From the NCBI GenBank assembly GCA_030039575.1, contig JASHVH010000482.1, positions 1-14,116 on the forward strand: a DNA stretch of 14,116 nt, written 5' to 3'. The stretch comes from Acidimicrobiales bacterium. GTDB lineage: Bacteria > Actinomycetota > Acidimicrobiia > Acidimicrobiales > Palsa-688. The notes beneath the pieces are model-generated. The model was given only the letters and a program-made list of their open reading frames with translations, was not told where the DNA came from and searched no databases. Shown here one piece after another: positions 1 through 7,312 of the stretch. A program made the translations under genes and the position numbers. The stretch's first letter is position 1. Each line of letters begins with the position of its first letter.

Positions 1-609
1 CCCTCCACTTGTAGGGGTGCCCGCGACAGTCAGGAGGTACATGGAGGGGCCGGTGAGGGTGTTGGCGTTCCACACCTGGACAACCAGTTTGTCGCCCGGG
101 TTGACCACCCAGCCGTCATCACCGTAGGCCGGCCCGAACGAGTAGAACGTGATGGACGTATTGGTCCACGTCGAGACGGTACAGGTGACGACGTTGGGCA
201 CATAGCCGTTGATGGCGTCGGTGTGACCCGCGCACGCGTTCCACCATGTCTGGGGGATCTTGCCTGCCTCTTCCAGTTCTTTGAGCGTGCCGTTCGGGCC
301 GAGGTCGGTGACCCGGAAATGCCGGCTGTCACTGCGCATGTAGGCGCCGCCGGTACCGAAGCAGCTCCCTGTGATGGACACGTCAGGCGTCTTGCCCGGC
401 CGGAACTGGCCGACATGGGCGATGACGGGTTGGCACGACGCGGTGGCCGGCACCAGTGCGGCGGCCCTGGCCGTCGCCCCTGCCGGGAGCAAGCTCAACA
501 TGAGGACCAGTGGCATGGCTGCCCCCATCGGCACCATTGCCAAGCGGCGCCGCCAATCGCGTCGCCCCATCGGCTGACCGGTCGCCCCGCGCATTCCCAT
601 TATCAACAT
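1..609 (-). CDS. Secreted beta-sandwich-like protein, 3' end cut by window edge
   Basis: The frame is open from an ATG at 607-609 to the window edge, giving 203 residues with no stop. The N-terminus has an Arg-rich stretch (about residues 15-22: GRRDWRRR) and then a hydrophobic core (about 28-43) ending in small residues, a typical Sec signal peptide with cleavage near 46-50. The mature part is rich in beta-type alternation and has four cysteines (C59, C83, C126, C143), which could form two disulfides. Motifs such as PDVSITGSCFG, STWTNTSITF and NPGDKLVVQVWN resemble IPT/Ig-like extracellular domains of actinobacterial hypothetical proteins; that likeness is from memory, not a search. AGGGGA lies about 6 bases before the ATG and decides this start. 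Further Met codons (residues 4, 6, 14) are possible starts. Function unknown; probably exported or cell-surface. Confidence 0.72.
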   Translation of the reverse strand, partial: MLIMGMRGATGQPMGRRDWRRRLAMVPMGAAMPLVLMLSLLPAGATARAAALVPATASCQPVIAHVGQFRPGKTPDVSITGSCFGTGGAYMRSDSRHFRVTDLGPNGTLKELEEAGKIPQTWWNACAGHTDAINGYVPNVVTCTVSTWTNTSITFYSFGPAYGDDGWVVNPGDKLVVQVWNANTLTGPSMYLLTVAGTPTSGG

Positions 610-632
610 GACGTTTCCCCTGTCCACTGGCT

Positions 633-648
633 GTCGCTCTGTCGCTCT
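633..648. repeat. Two tandem copies of GTCGCTCT
   Basis: The 8-bp unit GTCGCTCT occurs twice head-to-tail at 633-640 and 641-648. It lies 24-39 bases upstream of the start of the secreted-protein gene, so it is in that gene's leader or promoter. Two copies only, so slippage is as likely as function. Confidence 0.5.
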
Positions 649-752
649 TGTTTGAGTGGCCCGTGCCGTCCCTGGCCCGGTGGGGCGGCCCAGAGGCCCG
701 GGACGGCGGTGTCCCCGGCAGAGAGCAGCCCAGCGCCAGGGTGCCCGGGTAC

Positions 753-774
753 CGTCACACCAACGTCACACCAG
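753..774. repeat. Two tandem 11-bp repeats upstream of the secreted-protein gene
   Basis: CGTCACACCA occurs at 753-762 and again at 764-773, an 11-bp period, so both copies face the same side of the helix. They lie about 145-165 bp upstream of the minus-strand gene that starts at 609 and downstream of lon. This spacing suits a pair of binding sites for a regulator, but no regulator is identified and a simple duplication would look the same. Confidence 0.45.
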
Positions 775-800
775 TGGGAAAAGCGTGCTGCTGTGCACGT

Positions 801-881
801 TTTCTCACTAAACCCCGGACGCGGCCCGCCCCGGGCGGGGACCAGTGCGGTCACCCACCCGGGGCGGTGCTTAGTGAAAGA
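801..881 (-). terminator. Nested dyad, candidate lon terminator or 3' stem
   Basis: Two inverted repeats are nested. The outer arms are TTTCTCACTAA (801-811) and TTAGTGAAAGA (871-881), pairing at 10 of 11 positions counting one G-U. The inner arms are CCGCCCCGGG (826-835) and CCCGGGGCGG (858-867), a perfect 10-bp stem with a 22-base loop. It begins about 20 bases past the lon stop codon, so an RNA 3' structure ending the lon transcript is the simplest reading. No run of U follows it, so it is not a textbook intrinsic terminator. The small inverted-repeat-bounded shape would also fit a MITE-like element, but no target duplication is evident. Confidence 0.4.
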
Positions 882-901
882 GCAGAGCTCGCCTCAGAGG
901 C

Positions 902-3265
902 TCAGGACGCCAGCGGGAGGTCCGCCCCGGTGGCGGCCTCGTCGCCGTCCCTGGCGATGGCCACCTCCAGGACCTGGTCGATCGTCTCGGCCAGGGTGAA
1001 GGTCATCTTCGAGCGCACCTCTTCAGGGACGTCCTCCAGGTCTGGGCCGTTGCGGGCGGGCAGGACCACTTCCTTCAGCCCGGCCCGGTAAGCGGCCAGC
1101 ACCTTTTGCTTGACCCCTCCGATGGGCAGGACCCGGCCTTGAAGGGTGACCTCACCCGTCATCCCCACCACCGGCCGCACCGGACGGTCGCGCAGGAGGC
1201 TGACCAATGCGGAGACCATCGTGACGCCGGCGGACGGCCCGTCCTTGGGCACTGCGCCGGCCGGGACGTGCAGGTGGAACCGCTTACCCCGGAACGCCTC
1301 GTCGTCGATGCCGAGCTCCTTCGCATGTGAACGGACATGCGAGAGGGCGATCTCGGCCGACTCCTTCATGACGTCGCCGAGCTGACCTGTAAGGGTCAAA
1401 CCCTCCGGGCCGTCCATGGCCGTCGCCTCGATGAAAAGCACGTCGCCCCCCACTCCGGTCACGGCCAGGCCTGTGGCTACGCCGGGAACGCTGGTGCGGT
1501 CGGCCGCTTCGAAGAAGAACCTCGGCCGGCCGAGCCACGTGGGCACGTCGGACGCGTCCACCACCACAGGGGCTGTTGCCGAACCCGAGGCCAGCTTGGT
1601 GGCCACCTTGCGCAGCAACCGGCCCAGCTCGCGTTCGAGGTTCCGCACCCCGGCTTCCCGGGTGTAGTCGGCCGACACGGCTCGCAGCGCGTCATCGGAC
1701 ACCTCGACCTCGTCCGGCCGCAGCGCGGCCCGCTCCAGCTGGCGGGGGAGGAGGTGGTGACGAGCGATGGCCAGTTTCTCTTCTTCGGTGTAGCCGTCGA
1801 TCCGGATGACCTCCATCCGGTCCAGCAACGGGCCCGGGATGGTCTCGGTCACGTTGGCCGTGGCAATGAACAGCACCTTCGACAGGTCCAGTTCGACCTC
1901 GAGGTAGTGGTCCCGGAACGTGTGGTTCTGGGCCGGGTCCAGGACCTCGAGCAGGGCGGACGAGGGGTCGCCACGGTAATCGGCCCCGACCTTGTCCACC
2001 TCGTCGAGGACGATCACCGGGTTCATGGTCCCAGCCTCGCGTAGCGCCCGCGCCAGGCGACCGGGCTGGGCCCCGACGTAGGTCCGCCGGTGCCCACGCA
2101 CTTCGGCTTCGTCGTGCACCCCGCCGAGCGAGACGCGCACAAACTTGCGCCCGAGAGCGCGTGCGACGGACTCTCCGAGGGAGGTCTTGCCCACGCCTGG
2201 CGGCCCGATCAGGGCCAACGTAGCGCCGGCACCGCGGCCGCCTACGGGCACGAGCCCGCGCTCGGCCTGCAGCGCCCGCACGGCCAGGTGCTCCAGGATC
2301 CGCTCCTTGACGTCTTTCAGCCCGTCGTGGTCCTCGTCAAGGACGCGCGCCGCCTCGTTCACGTCCAGGCGGTCTTCTGAGGTAACGCCCCACGGGATCT
2401 CGAGCACCGTGTCGATGTAGGTCCGGGCCCACCCCTGCTCGGGGCTCTGCTCGCTCATGCGCTCGAGCCTGGTGAGCTCGCGTTCGAGGGCGGTACGGAC
2501 GGCCTCGGGCAGGTCCCGTTCGGCGATAACAGAACGGTAGTGCTCGGGGGTGCCATCGTCTGCGGTGCCCTCGAGCTCGCCCAGCTCTTTGCGAATGGCT
2601 TCGAGCTGACGGCGCAGGAGGAACTCGCGTTGGGTCTTCTCCATGCCCTCCTCGACGCTGCTCTTGATCTGCTGGCGCAACGTCACGTCCGCCAGGGTGT
2701 CCCTGGCCCACCCGAGGACCAGCCGCAGCCGTTCCTCGACGTTGACGGTCTCGAGCACCTGCACCTTTTGGGCCAGGGTGAGGTCCGGCGAATAACCGGC
2801 CAGGTCAGCTACCTGTGAGGGCTCCGTGACGTCCCGTAGCCGCTCCGCGATCTGACGGGCGCCTCGCGACAGGAGGATGTTCTCCAGCACGGCCCGGTAC
2901 TCACGGGCCAGCTCCGTCAAGCCTTCGGTCGCCGGGCCCTCATTTACCGGGTCGACCTGCACCCACAGGGCCTGTCCGGTCCCGGGGACACCGGTGCCAA
3001 TCGCACCCCGTCCCAGACCGCGCACCACCATGGCGGGCGGTCCTCCGGGGAGCTCGCCCCGCTCGACGATCTCGGCCACCACGCCAACCGACGCGTACCG
3101 GCCCTCGATGCGAGGCACCAACACCAGGCGTCCTCCGGCCGAACCCGCGGCTTCGGCCGCCACCCTTGCTTCCTCGGTCTCGAGGGCCATGGTGAAGACC
3201 ATCCCCGGCAGGATGACACCTGAGGTCAACGGCAGCAGGGGCAGGGTCTGGGTCATCTGAGGCAT
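902..3265 (-). CDS. lon: ATP-dependent protease Lon
   Basis: Cytosolic hexameric AAA+ serine protease that degrades damaged and regulatory proteins. The 787 residues match bacterial LonA length. Domains: N-terminal substrate-binding region (about 8-200, opening with LPLLPL), a helical segment (about 200-300), an AAA+ module with Walker A GPPGVGKT (354-361) and Walker B VIVLDEVDK (417-425), and a C-terminal protease with catalytic Ser678 in KDGPSAG and Lys721 in GGVKQK. The 43-residue Ser-Lys spacing is as in E. coli (S679/K722). All catalytic motifs are intact. The ATG at 3265 has GGAG about 8 bases upstream; a second ATG three codons later is possible. It stands alone: no chaperone or Clp gene is adjacent, and I found no HspR-type inverted repeat (CTTGAG/CTCAAG) before it. 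Confidence 0.98.
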   Translation of the reverse strand: MPQMTQTLPLLPLTSGVILPGMVFTMALETEEARVAAEAAGSAGGRLVLVPRIEGRYASVGVVAEIVERGELPGGPPAMVVRGLGRGAIGTGVPGTGQALWVQVDPVNEGPATEGLTELAREYRAVLENILLSRGARQIAERLRDVTEPSQVADLAGYSPDLTLAQKVQVLETVNVEERLRLVLGWARDTLADVTLRQQIKSSVEEGMEKTQREFLLRRQLEAIRKELGELEGTADDGTPEHYRSVIAERDLPEAVRTALERELTRLERMSEQSPEQGWARTYIDTVLEIPWGVTSEDRLDVNEAARVLDEDHDGLKDVKERILEHLAVRALQAERGLVPVGGRGAGATLALIGPPGVGKTSLGESVARALGRKFVRVSLGGVHDEAEVRGHRRTYVGAQPGRLARALREAGTMNPVIVLDEVDKVGADYRGDPSSALLEVLDPAQNHTFRDHYLEVELDLSKVLFIATANVTETIPGPLLDRMEVIRIDGYTEEEKLAIARHHLLPRQLERAALRPDEVEVSDDALRAVSADYTREAGVRNLERELGRLLRKVATKLASGSATAPVVVDASDVPTWLGRPRFFFEAADRTSVPGVATGLAVTGVGGDVLFIEATAMDGPEGLTLTGQLGDVMKESAEIALSHVRSHAKELGIDDEAFRGKRFHLHVPAGAVPKDGPSAGVTMVSALVSLLRDRPVRPVVGMTGEVTLQGRVLPIGGVKQKVLAAYRAGLKEVVLPARNGPDLEDVPEEVRSKMTFTLAETIDQVLEVAIARDGDEAATGADLPLAS

Positions 3266-3285
3266 TTCCTTGTCTCCGATCTAGC

Positions 3286-3302
3286 GACGTCATATCGACG
3301 TC
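3286..3302. promoter_or_regulatory. Paired GACGTC palindromes in the lon leader
   Basis: Two copies of the 6-bp palindrome GACGTC lie at 3286-3291 and 3297-3302, with centres 11 bp (one helical turn) apart. They end 20 bases upstream of the lon start codon. The position suits an operator or a leader element controlling lon. The motif is short and no cognate regulator is known from the sequence. Confidence 0.35.
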
Positions 3303-3389
3303 CTTCAATATGTAAGTGTAACGGCAGTAGGGCCCGATTCCTTCCCGGGACAGCGCTCCCTCCGGCGCCGTGGGGCGGGCATAACCGCC

Positions 3390-3421
3390 TGGCAGGCACT
3401 TCACCGCCGAACGGCCTGCCA
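3390..3421. other. 8-bp inverted repeat upstream of lon
   Basis: TGGCAGGC (3390-3397) and GCCTGCCA (3414-3421) form a perfect inverted repeat with a 16-base spacer, about 125 bp upstream of lon. It could be a regulator site or an RNA hairpin. No T-run flanks it on either strand. The rest of 3422-3888 shows no gene I can support: long frames exist on both strands, but none has a recognisable domain or a Shine-Dalgarno-supported start. Confidence 0.3.
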
Positions 3422-3888
3422 AGTCCAGTGGGAACAACACCTGGCCGGCGCGTTTGCTTCCCGGTGCCCGGTCCCGCGGCAGCAGGCCCCACAGGCGCGT
3501 CGGCACCTGTAACCCGCGGGCGACCAGGGCGTCTTGGGCAGTACAAGCTCGACCGGGAGGCAGCATGAAATTGACCGGGAAGTTCTGGGGCAGCTCGACC
3601 GGCGGCGAGCGCCACCGCGGGTGCTTGCGCAGCGCGCCAGCTGGTCCCACCTCGGCTCTTCCCCAATGAGCATCCAGAGCACCGGGCACGGCAGCCAGGT
3701 CACCACAACAGTGCTCCGCAGCCTCCTCCCCGCCGCTCACTTCCGGGCCCTCACGTTGAACGTCCACCGCTCCGGCCGGTCGGACGTCCTCGAGGTGGCG
3801 GGGAGCTGGGCGGGTGCCGCCAGAACGGAGACCCGACCGGCCGGGGGGCTGATGGCACGGCCCGTGACCACGGCCACTGTGGCCTGGG

Positions 3889-4116
3889 GTGGTCCTGCAG
3901 GGCCGTCGTGTGGTGGCTCACCATCTCCAAGTGGTGGCGGGGGCCGAACTGTCCAAGCCCAAAGTGCCCAAGCTGGCGCTCAAGTGGTCCGTGAAAGGCT
4001 TGCCGAAGGGGAGCTACCAGGTGATAGGGAGCATCGTGGTCTCCACCACGGTGCCGGGTTCGGACGCAGCCGCCACCGTCTCCCGGGCGACCGGCGCCAA
4101 GCTCGTCGTGAGTTGA
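3889..4116 (+). pseudogene. Probable C-terminal remnant of a secreted protein
   Basis: A 75-codon plus-strand frame starts at GTG 3889 and ends at 4116, tail-to-tail with the ABC permease gene 27 bp away. Its last ~50 residues (KVPKLALKWSVKGLPKG, YQVIGSIVVSTTVPG, AKLVVS) have the alternating pattern of an Ig-like extracellular domain C-terminus and look coding. Its beginning does not: there is no ribosome binding site, no signal peptide, and upstream codons in this frame contain stops (for example around 3852 and 3864). A neighbouring frame (from ATG 3666) gives a plausible continuation only if a frameshift near 3880 is assumed. I read it as a decayed or frameshifted gene, but a sequencing indel or a short real protein is possible. 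Confidence 0.38.
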
Positions 4117-4143
4117 TGTACCAGGACTGCCGGTGCTGGGGGG

Positions 4144-4932
4144 TCAGGTCACATCTGCGAGCAGGGTGGTCCTGGCCGCCACCAGCGACAGGGCGGCACA
4201 GAAGCCGGCCACCAGTAACGCGGCGGCCACGAACGGCAGGGGAGCCCCTCCCGAGAGGTCGTGAGCGGGCCCAAAGGCGGCACCCCCGAGCGTGGCCCCG
4301 CCCATCGTCGTGGCCGCCGTGTAAGGCAGGTAGGGACGGACAGAGGTGAACAGCCCGCCGATGACGGACTCGACCACCACGCCCCAAACGAAGACACCGA
4401 TGACCCCGGCCAGCTGAGACCGGACCAGCGACCCCAGGGCCACCCCCACGCTGCCCAGCAGGGCGGCGCCCACGGCCGCGCCGGCGCCATGCCCGACGAG
4501 GGTGGCGGCCCCAAGGCCAATGTGGTCTCCCTGGCCGGCCGCGAAGGCGAGCCCCACCCCGGTGGCGACGAGGCTGCTCACCAGGCCGAAGATGGCGCCG
4601 GCGGCCGCCGTTGCCAGAGCCTTGGCCGTCAGCACCCGGGCCCTGTCCGGGCTGGCCAGGTACGTGAACGTGGCCGTGTTGTGGCGGAACTCGCCACTGG
4701 CCACGATGACGCCCAGCACGGCCGAGAGCAGCATCGAGAAACCGGTGACAGTGGTGACGGTAGTGAGCCCCGCTGCGGAGGATAGGGGGGCCACGCCGCT
4801 CGACCCGTTCCCGGCCCGAGCCGCCTCGAGCGTGGCGAAGATGGCCGTCAGTGCCACCGACAGGGCGAGCATGCCGTAGGTAACGCGAGCCGTGCGCAAC
4901 TTCCGCACTTCGGCGCGGACAAGGCGGGTCAC
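4144..4932 (-). CDS. ABC-2 type transporter permease
   Basis: Integral membrane subunit of an ABC exporter, 262 residues. The N-terminus (MTRLVRAEVRKLRTARVTYG) is the cytoplasmic amphipathic lead-in typical of ABC-2 permeases. About six hydrophobic segments follow: roughly 18-37, 59-79, 103-127, 145-165, 170-190 and 233-252. The motif GEFRHNTAT near residues 80-88 is the loop usual in this family. The GTG start at 4932 overlaps the stop of the ATPase gene (GTGA, 4 bp), so the two are translationally coupled and form one exporter. The substrate cannot be told from sequence; such two-gene exporters beside two-component systems often handle peptides, antibiotics or lipids (family knowledge). Confidence 0.9.
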   Translation of the reverse strand: MTRLVRAEVRKLRTARVTYGMLALSVALTAIFATLEAARAGNGSSGVAPLSSAAGLTTVTTVTGFSMLLSAVLGVIVASGEFRHNTATFTYLASPDRARVLTAKALATAAAGAIFGLVSSLVATGVGLAFAAGQGDHIGLGAATLVGHGAGAAVGAALLGSVGVALGSLVRSQLAGVIGVFVWGVVVESVIGGLFTSVRPYLPYTAATTMGGATLGGAAFGPAHDLSGGAPLPFVAAALLVAGFCAALSLVAARTTLLADVT

Positions 4933-5837
4933 GGGGCCACCTCCTCCCTGGCGCCGGCCGCCGTCAGCCGCAAGAAGATGTCTTCGAGGTCGGCTGCTTC
5001 GGTGGCGGTCTCAAACAGCGGTATCCCTCGCTCGGCGGCCAGGGTCCCGACCTCCTCACCGGTGGCGCCGGCGATCTCCAGCTGGTCGGGGCCGATGAGC
5101 TGGGCGCGGGCGCCCTCGGCCACCAGGGCGTCCCGAAGCTCTTCGGCTCGGGGGGTACGGGCCCGGATGACGCCATTCGCGGCCGAGGTCAGCTCGGCCA
5201 GGGACGAATGGGCGAGCAGCCGGCCGTGGTCCAGGATGACCACGCTGTCGACGGTCTGAGCCACCTCGGCCAGGATGTGGCTGGAGACCAGGACGGTCCT
5301 GCCCTCTGACGCCAGGCCCTGGAGCATCCGGCGGAGCCAGTGGACACCCTCGGGGTCGAGCCCGTTGGCCGGTTCGTCCAGTATCAGGACCTCCGGGTCG
5401 CACAACAAGGCGGTGGCGAGCCCGAGCCGCTGGCGCATACCGAGCGAGAACTTGCCTACCCGGCGGTCCGCCGCCTCGGTCAACCCGACCAGTTCGAGGG
5501 CGCGGTCGACCCGGGCCGGGCTCACCTGACCCAAGAGCGCCTCAATGCGCAGGTGGTTGCGGGCGGTGCGCCCCGGGTAGGCCCCTGAAGCCTCGAGCAC
5601 TGCCCCCACGACGTGCAGTGGGTTTTTCAGTTCGCGGTACGGGCGACCGTTGATGGTGGCCCGGCCCGCGCTCGGCGCTACGAGGCCGAGCAGCATTCGC
5701 AACGTCGTCGTCTTACCCGCCCCGTTCGGGCCGAGGAAGCCGACCACGCGGCCTCGTTCTACGGTGAAGCTGAGCCGGTCTACGGCAACCAGGTCCCCAA
5801 AGCGTTTGGTCACGCCGTCGAACTCGATCACCGCCAT
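4929..5837 (-). CDS. ABC transporter ATP-binding protein
   Basis: Cytoplasmic ATPase that powers the adjacent permease. The 302 residues comprise one nucleotide-binding domain with Walker A GPNGAGKT (36-43), signature SLGMRQR (131-137), Walker B LILDEP (151-156), D-loop GLDP (159-162) and switch His187 in SSH. The usual Q-loop region reads VVGAVLEASGAYPGRT, as in the drug/bacitracin-type exporter ATPases. Residues about 220-302 form the small C-terminal domain common in this subfamily. The ATG at 5837 follows a G-rich GGGGG stretch. It is the first gene of the two-gene exporter operon and is transcribed away from the histidine kinase, sharing a ~280-bp divergent spacer. Confidence 0.95.
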   Translation of the reverse strand: MAVIEFDGVTKRFGDLVAVDRLSFTVERGRVVGFLGPNGAGKTTTLRMLLGLVAPSAGRATINGRPYRELKNPLHVVGAVLEASGAYPGRTARNHLRIEALLGQVSPARVDRALELVGLTEAADRRVGKFSLGMRQRLGLATALLCDPEVLILDEPANGLDPEGVHWLRRMLQGLASEGRTVLVSSHILAEVAQTVDSVVILDHGRLLAHSSLAELTSAANGVIRARTPRAEELRDALVAEGARAQLIGPDQLEIAGATGEEVGTLAAERGIPLFETATEAADLEDIFLRLTAAGAREEVAP

Positions 5838-6118
5838 GACCGGCCCCCGTCAGGCACCGTCGAGGGGCTACCGGCGCCCTCTACACGGTCTTCGGTGTGG
5901 TGTCGGGCGCGCCGGTTTTCCCGTGACCGCGCCCTGGTCGTGTTTGTTCGCATGAGTCATCGTCACCCGCCGCCGGTTCGGTGTCGTCCGGCGCGCTACG
6001 GCAATCTCCCTCCGCCGCTGGTCGCACGCACGTCCCCCGGCGTACGCTGTGGGGCGCATTAGAGAAGCCGCCCGGCACCCGACGTAGCGGCATGGTGGTC
6101 CCGGTACCTTGGGGCGCC
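5838..6118. promoter_or_regulatory. Divergent promoter region, exporter versus two-component system
   Basis: This 281-bp spacer separates the exporter ATPase (minus) from the histidine kinase (plus), so it must hold both promoters. An imperfect direct repeat begins TTCGGTG at 5891 and again at 5977, each followed within about 15 bases by GGCGCGC. It could be a response-regulator site pair. TACGCT (6043-6048) is a possible -10 for the kinase transcript; no convincing -35 accompanies it. The kinase reading frame is open upstream to GTG 5981, but that extension has no family likeness. Confidence 0.4.
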
Positions 6119-7312
6119 ATGGGCGACGTGGCCGGAAGCAGCCCCATAGCGCGCCGTTCCGGTTGGAAATGGGGACGGCTGCCGTGGGGTCTCTCGTGGC
6201 GGCAGGACGTGGCCGTGCCTGTCGCTGTGGGCGTGGTCCAGGTCGCCGCCGGTATCGGTGCCGCCTGGCACAATCAGGGCCACCAGGTCGACCTCAGCCC
6301 CGTTCACTGGGTGCTGCTCCTGGTCGGACCGGTGGCGTTGTTGGCCCGCCGGCGCCATCCCGTGGCGGTGCTATGGATAACCTTTGCCGCCACTCTCGGC
6401 TCCTCCGGGGAGTGGGGCGTGTACCTGAGCCTCATCGTGGCCTTTTTCTACGCGGCCACCAACGGGCACCGGCGCGCCGCCTGGGCCTCCATAGCAGTGG
6501 GCTACGTCAGCTCCAACTGGATCGGGCCCCTCCTGTACGGCAAGCCGGTGGCCTCGCTCGACCAGGCTCTGCTCCTGGCCGCCTGGCTACTGGTCCTGGT
6601 GGTGGTGGCCGAGTTCCGGCGGGTGCACCGGGAGGAGCTGGCCAGAGCGCAGGCCGCTCGGGAGCTCGAGGACCAGCGCCGGGCGGGCGAGGAGCGGTTG
6701 CGCATTGCCCGTGACCTGCACGATGTCATCGGGCACAACATGTCCCTTATCAACGTCCAGGCCGGGGTGGGGCTCGACTTGATGGACACCCAGCCCGAAC
6801 AGGCCCGCGCCTCTCTGGCCGCCATCAAGACGGTCTCCAAAGAAGCACTCGAGGAACTGCGCACCATGCTCGTGGCGCTCAGGCAGGTGGGCGACGATGT
6901 ACCACGGGGCCCTGCGCCGGGCCTGGACCGGTTGCCCGAACTGCTGGACCTGACCCGAGCCGCGGGGCTGCCGGTGACAATGGAAGTCGCCGGGCCACCG
7001 CGCCCCGTCCCCGCCTCCGTAGCCGTCGCCGCTTACCGGATCGTCCAGGAGTCCCTGACCAACGTCGCCCGGCACGCCGCCGGCGCCGGCGCCACGGTGC
7101 GGTTGTCCTACCAGGGTGACCGCCTCGTCATCGACGTCCTGGACGATGGGCGGGGGACGCCGGGGAACGGCAAGCGCGTCCCCGGGAGCGGGACCGGGAT
7201 CGCCGGAATGCGGGAACGGGCCGCCACCGTAGGCGGCCAACTCGAGGCGGGCCCCCGCCCCGGCGGAGGGTTCGCAGTGACGGCCAGCCTCCCCTTCGGA
7301 GGAGCAGGTTGA
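6119..7312 (+). CDS. DesK/NarL-class sensor histidine kinase
   Basis: Membrane sensor that autophosphorylates on histidine and passes phosphate to the next gene's product. From ATG 6119 it has 397 residues: about five or six membrane segments (roughly 31-49, 62-77, 82-113, 120-138, 147-164), a short coiled coil (165-195), a HisKA_3 dimerisation domain with phospho-acceptor His201 in RDLHDVIGHN, and a HATPase domain with N-box ESLTNVARHA (311-320), DDGRG (342-346) and GTGIAGMRER (358-367). There is no extracellular loop of size, so it may sense within the membrane or through the neighbouring exporter. The start is uncertain: ATG 6092 and GTG 5981 are in frame; 6119 is preferred because GGGG lies just before it. 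Its stop overlaps the regulator start. Confidence 0.93.
   Translation: MGDVAGSSPIARRSGWKWGRLPWGLSWRQDVAVPVAVGVVQVAAGIGAAWHNQGHQVDLSPVHWVLLLVGPVALLARRRHPVAVLWITFAATLGSSGEWGVYLSLIVAFFYAATNGHRRAAWASIAVGYVSSNWIGPLLYGKPVASLDQALLLAAWLLVLVVVAEFRRVHREELARAQAARELEDQRRAGEERLRIARDLHDVIGHNMSLINVQAGVGLDLMDTQPEQARASLAAIKTVSKEALEELRTMLVALRQVGDDVPRGPAPGLDRLPELLDLTRAAGLPVTMEVAGPPRPVPASVAVAAYRIVQESLTNVARHAAGAGATVRLSYQGDRLVIDVLDDGRGTPGNGKRVPGSGTGIAGMRERAATVGGQLEAGPRPGGGFAVTASLPFGGAG

Noticed and set aside
633..774. CRISPR or iteron array
   Set aside because: Only two copies of each short unit, with no regular spacers and no cas, rep or integrase genes nearby.
223..999. 258-codon plus-strand frame
   Set aside because: Lies antisense to the secreted protein and the lon 3' end; composition is shadow-like, with no start signal or domain.
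1337..2044. 235-codon plus-strand frame inside lon
   Set aside because: Fully antisense to the AAA+/protease part of lon, whose motifs are intact; His/Arg/Gly-rich shadow.
3266..3500. HspR/HAIR site before lon
   Set aside because: I looked for CTTGAG with a spaced CTCAAG on both strands and did not see it.
2940..3767. 275-codon minus-strand frame covering the lon upstream region and the lon 5' end
   Set aside because: It overlaps over 300 bp of lon out of frame, has no recognisable domain and no ribosome binding site. The part upstream of lon has G/C-ending codons, but that is expected of any frame in this base composition.
3534..4349. 271-codon plus-strand frame
   Set aside because: Runs through the remnant at 3889-4116 in another frame and antisense into the permease gene; Arg/Gly/Pro-rich composition without domains. 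A short part of it may belong to the decayed gene.
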